NCBI GenBank assembly: GCA_018665625.1
Contig: JABJCF010000409.1
Span: forward strand, 1 to 9,000
Direction of reading: 5' to 3'
Source: Nitrospina sp.
GTDB lineage: Bacteria > Nitrospinota > Nitrospinia > Nitrospinales > VA-1
DNA: 9,000 nucleotides
Shown: positions 6,616-9,000 of the stretch, one piece after another
Layout of the letters: each line of letters opens with the position of its first letter
Position numbering within the stretch: position 1 is the first letter of the stretch
Program-made: the position numbers and the translations under genes
Notes under the pieces: model-generated
Databases searched by the model: none
What the model saw: the letters and a program-made list of their open reading frames with translations, nothing else
What the model was told of the DNA's origin: nothing

Positions 6616-7713
6616 TCAGGATTCTTGCTTAACTGGAAGGGTTATCTGGAAAATTGAACCATCATTTTCCGAACTGATAGCTTTTATTTTGCCATGGTGG
6701 CGATCAACAATTTTTTTACAAATCGCAAGACCAATCCCACTGCCTTCATATTGGTTTCGCCCATGCAATCGAAAAAACGGCTGAAAAATACTACTACTGT
6801 GTTTAGAATCGAAACCAATGCCATTGTCCTTAACAAGAATATCCCACTTATCCTTTTTAATCGGCTTGGCAATTAATTCAATCTTGGGAGACTCTTCCTT
6901 CTTTGTAAATTTAATAGCGTTGCTGATCAAGTTCTGGAACAACTGCCGCATTTGCGCAGGGTCGGCCTCCACCGTAGGCAATGATTCTGTTTGCACCATT
7001 CCATTGGATTTTCCAAGAGAAACTTCAAGATCTTCCAAGACCTCTTTCACAACTTTATTTAGATCGATAGAACGAAAAGGTTCCCCTTTTGCAGAAACAA
7101 GGGAATACTGCAAAAGTTCCTGAATCATGTTTTGCATCCTTGTTGCGGACTCTTGCATTTTTGAAGCATAAATGCTTACATCTGGATCTAAGTTTTCAGC
7201 CTTACTTTTTAGCCGCTCACCGAACCCAATAATTTTTCGCAGAGGTTCATTCAAATCATGCGAAGCAACAAAAGCAAAACTGCTAAGCTCTTCATTGCTT
7301 CTTTCCAACTCAGCAAGATACTTTTTTAGCCTATCCTCAACATTTTTTCTATTAACCACTTTTTGAATCGTAGATGGGAGCAGACTAAGATAATTTTGAT
7401 TATGATCTTTAATCAAAAAATCATAGGCCCCTTCCTTCATGGCTTCAACTATTATGAGTTCGGTGCTGGTTTCCGAGATAAATATGACAGGAGTATCATT
7501 AATTTTGGATAATAGTTCAAGCCCCGTACCATCACCCAAACTTTGATCTAGTAATACGATATCGTATGAATTCTTATTTAAAAACTCCAACGCTTGTTGG
7601 AATGAGCCCGCAATATATAAATCATGATCCCATTCCTGACTTTTGAAAAACCTTTTTACTGCGATCTGATCAGTTGGGTTGTTTTCAACAAGGAGAAATT
7701 TTAAAGGCTTCAC
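6616..7713 (-). CDS. Hybrid receiver-histidine kinase (REC-HisKA-HATPase)
   Basis: This is a cytosolic two-component protein with no membrane segment. From the GTG at 7713 it has 365 residues. A receiver domain (about 4-120) has phospho-acceptor D56 (DIVLLDQSL), S80 and K102. A short helical linker (about 121-147) leads to HisKA, with phospho-acceptor H152 in SHDLNEPLR, and to HATPase_c, with N265 (NLISNAIKF), DNGIG at 296-300 and GSGIGLA at 324-330. Receiver phosphorylation presumably controls the kinase or relays to it. The GTG start is supported by AAGGA 7 nt upstream (7721-7725) in a 14-bp gap after the regulator gene, and by the clean receiver N-terminus MKPLKFLLVENN. Extending to a TTG at 7761 would overlap the upstream gene by 34 bp and has little support. 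The acidic pair is E10-N11 instead of two acids, which may weaken Mg2+ binding. It is the third gene of the signalling operon. Confidence 0.9.
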   Translation of the reverse strand: MKPLKFLLVENNPTDQIAVKRFFKSQEWDHDLYIAGSFQQALEFLNKNSYDIVLLDQSLGDGTGLELLSKINDTPVIFISETSTELIIVEAMKEGAYDFLIKDHNQNYLSLLPSTIQKVVNRKNVEDRLKKYLAELERSNEELSSFAFVASHDLNEPLRKIIGFGERLKSKAENLDPDVSIYASKMQESATRMQNMIQELLQYSLVSAKGEPFRSIDLNKVVKEVLEDLEVSLGKSNGMVQTESLPTVEADPAQMRQLFQNLISNAIKFTKKEESPKIELIAKPIKKDKWDILVKDNGIGFDSKHSSSIFQPFFRLHGRNQYEGSGIGLAICKKIVDRHHGKIKAISSENDGSIFQITLPVKQES

Positions 7714-7716
7714 AAA

Positions 7717-7725
7717 CCTTTCCTT
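7717..7725 (-). promoter_or_regulatory. Shine-Dalgarno deciding the GTG start of the hybrid kinase
   Basis: AAGGAAAGG on the minus strand follows the regulator's TAG (7728-7730) and precedes the GTG at 7711-7713. AAGGA stands 7 nt from the GTG, an ideal spacing. It supports the shorter protein. Confidence 0.7.
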
Positions 7726-7727
7726 AA

Positions 7728-8171
7728 CTAGTTTAAAGTTGGCAGGAAATTTAAAGTCCAATATTGGTCAAGAATTTTAATTATTTCTGAATACTCTTCA
7801 GGATCCAGAGGTTTTTCGATATATCCGGCAACACAATTCTTGTAACTATCATTCATATCCACTTTAGAAGTGGAACTAGTTAAAACAATAACGGGAATGC
7901 AACGAAACCGGTTATCGGCTTTTATCACCTCAAGAAATTCAAAGCCATTCATAATAGGCATATTCAAATCCAAAAGAATTAGGTTCGGAATGCGAACACC
8001 CGGAACAACACTTTCAGCAGTCTCACCTCTAAGGTAGGCAAGTGCCTCTTCGCCATTAGCAGCAGTAACAATAGGTTTGCTGACTCCATTTTTTTCAAAC
8101 GCCCGCTTTATACACATGACATCGGTTTCATTATCTTCGACAATCATTAACGGGCTTCCGTTACGCATCAT
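7728..8171 (-). CDS. Single-domain Rcp1-like response regulator
   Basis: This is a stand-alone receiver of the type paired with phytochrome-like and SHDL-type histidine kinases (cyanobacterial Rcp1 is the model). It has no DNA-binding or output domain, so it probably acts by protein contact or as a phosphate shuttle. The 147 residues carry the complete active site: acidic pair E12-D13 (MIVEDNETD), phospho-acceptor D68 (LILLDLNMP), T98 (VIVLTSS) and K120 in YIEKP. NGEEALAYLRG at 39-49 is typical of the subfamily. The ATG at 8171 is followed at once by a second ATG at 8168. AGGAGG at 8177-8182 lies 5 or 8 nt upstream respectively, so either could be used, with one residue of difference. The start overlaps the end of the upstream kinase by 11 bp, which points to translational coupling. 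The likely partners are the kinases on either side. Confidence 0.94.
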   Translation of the reverse strand: MMRNGSPLMIVEDNETDVMCIKRAFEKNGVSKPIVTAANGEEALAYLRGETAESVVPGVRIPNLILLDLNMPIMNGFEFLEVIKADNRFRCIPVIVLTSSTSKVDMNDSYKNCVAGYIEKPLDPEEYSEIIKILDQYWTLNFLPTLN

Positions 8172-9000
8172 CTGCCCCTCCTGTTTGAATTATTTTTGGA
8201 ACTGTGAATTTAAAGCAGGTGAATTCATTGACTTCCGATTCTACCCACACCCTACCTCCGCTTTGCTCAACGATCTTTTTAACCAGAGTCAACCCAATGC
8301 CCGTAGACTCTGGGGCATTATTTCTATCCAAACTTTGGAACATCTCAAATATCCGGCTAAAGTGCTTACTTTCAATACCTTTACCATTATCCCAGACCTG
8401 AAAACACCAAGACCCATTCTGATCCACGCAGGATACCACAATTTCTCCTTCCGTTTTTCCCAAATGTCGGATTGCATTTCCAATTAAGTTTTGAAAAATT
8501 TGCTCTAGCTTAAGATTATGGTAAGCCAATTCTGGCATTGGTTTTATAATTTTTATTTCTATCCCTGGGGGCTTTGTTAAATATTTTATTACTGTTTCTA
8601 CAACTTTGCCCGAATCTAAAACTATCCGCCTTGAATCCGTTTCTCCCAATTCGGCAAACTCTAAAATTCCATTTATTAAATTATGCATCCTTTGGGTATT
8701 TTGGGTTAACAAACTAATTAGTTTCACCCCTTCTTCACCCAGTTTCCCACCAAAATCTTCTTCCAACCATTTTGCGTTGTAGGAAATTCCCCGCAAAGGC
8801 TCCTTTAAGTCGTGGGACACAATATGAGCGAAACCTTTCAATTCGGCATTCATTCTCTGAAGGTCGATGAACAATAAATCTTTTTCTTCGGTGAGGCGTT
8901 TTTGCTGGCTGATGTCTTTGAAAGTTATAACAGCACCCATCACTTCTCCCCCTTCAATAACCGGAGAACTCAAGTATTCAACTGGAAAAGAAGAACCGTC
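8161..9000 (-). CDS. PAS-type sensor histidine kinase, C-terminal part (5' end beyond the window)
   Basis: This is the sensor of the signalling operon. The 279 visible residues begin inside a PAS domain (DGSSFPVEYLSSPVIEGG...GAVITFKDIS, 8915-9000), and no start codon is needed in the window: a TTG at 8971-8973 lies inside this PAS motif. A helical linker leads to HisKA with the phospho-acceptor His at 8812-8814 (SHDLKEPLR). HATPase_c follows, with the N-box NLIGNAIRH (about 8464-8490), DNGKGI (about 8374-8391) and STGIGLTLVKK (about 8275-8307). The SHDL[KN]EPLR H-box matches kinases that pair with Rcp1-like regulators; the gene for one follows directly, overlapping by 11 bp. The visible part has no membrane segment, and the sensory domains and signal are off the window. 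The hybrid kinase downstream shares the same kinase-core style, which suggests a related pair. Confidence 0.93.
   Translation of the reverse strand, partial: DGSSFPVEYLSSPVIEGGEVMGAVITFKDISQQKRLTEEKDLLFIDLQRMNAELKGFAHIVSHDLKEPLRGISYNAKWLEEDFGGKLGEEGVKLISLLTQNTQRMHNLINGILEFAELGETDSRRIVLDSGKVVETVIKYLTKPPGIEIKIIKPMPELAYHNLKLEQIFQNLIGNAIRHLGKTEGEIVVSCVDQNGSWCFQVWDNGKGIESKHFSRIFEMFQSLDRNNAPESTGIGLTLVKKIVEQSGGRVWVESEVNEFTCFKFTVPKIIQTGGADDA
8177..8182 (-). promoter_or_regulatory. Consensus Shine-Dalgarno of the response regulator inside the kinase gene
   Basis: AGGAGG on the minus strand lies within the last codons of the upstream kinase, 5 nt before the first of two tandem ATG codons. This makes coupling of the two translations likely. 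Confidence 0.75.

Noticed and set aside
8077..8487. 136-codon plus-strand open frame antisense to the regulator and PAS kinase
   Set aside because: It overlaps two clear genes on the other strand, and its translation has no domain features; it is a shadow of the kinase and regulator codons.
8971..8973. TTG as the start of the PAS kinase
   Set aside because: The frame stays open to the window edge and the residues before it (DGSSFPVEY) are a normal PAS continuation, so the gene is truncated by the window instead.

Overview
The window looks like a piece of a Gram-negative bacterial chromosome, moderately AT-rich by eye. It carries an RND heavy-metal efflux pump, which implies an outer membrane, and ordinary housekeeping and signalling genes. 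I see no insertion sequence, phage gene, tRNA, rRNA or CRISPR array. The protein styles (a CzcA-type pump, Rcp1-type response regulators with SHDL-type kinases, an orphan OppBC pair) would fit an environmental or aquatic proteobacterium or a Nitrospinota-like lineage. That placement is only inference.

Layout: (1) Positions 1-2873, plus strand: the last ~956 residues of a CzcA/CusA-family metal efflux pump whose start lies upstream of the window. (2) 2870-4812, minus strand: a dipeptide/oligopeptide-type ABC permease pair, oppB-like then oppC-like in transcription order. OppC ends tail-to-tail with the pump gene, and the two stop codons share the same TTAA. (3) 4852-5601, plus strand: a Nif3/YbgI-family dinuclear-metal protein, divergent from the permeases. 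Only 24-39 bp separates the two start regions, and this gap holds what looks like a symmetric divergent promoter. (4) 5602-5693: a 92-bp intergenic segment, richer in G+C than its surroundings and with several possible helices; not identified. (5) 5694-6569, minus strand: a YeeZ-like atypical SDR/epimerase-family protein. (6) 6616-9000, minus strand: a compact signalling operon, transcribed as a PAS-type histidine kinase (5' end off the window), a single-domain Rcp1-like response regulator, and a receiver-histidine kinase hybrid.

How the parts fit: the three signalling genes are tightly coupled. The regulator start overlaps the kinase stop by 11 bp with its Shine-Dalgarno inside the kinase gene, and 14 bp separates the regulator from the hybrid kinase. 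They probably form one phosphotransfer pathway. The permease pair forms only the membrane channel of an ABC importer, because no binding protein or ATPase lies beside it; its partners must be elsewhere. Nothing seen links the metal pump, permeases, Nif3 protein and SDR in function.

Most of the window is ordinary. The points most worth a second look are the divergent promoter with a possibly leaderless nif3-like gene, the structured 92-bp intergenic segment, the receiver with an altered acidic pair in the hybrid kinase, and the start-site corrections for two genes.
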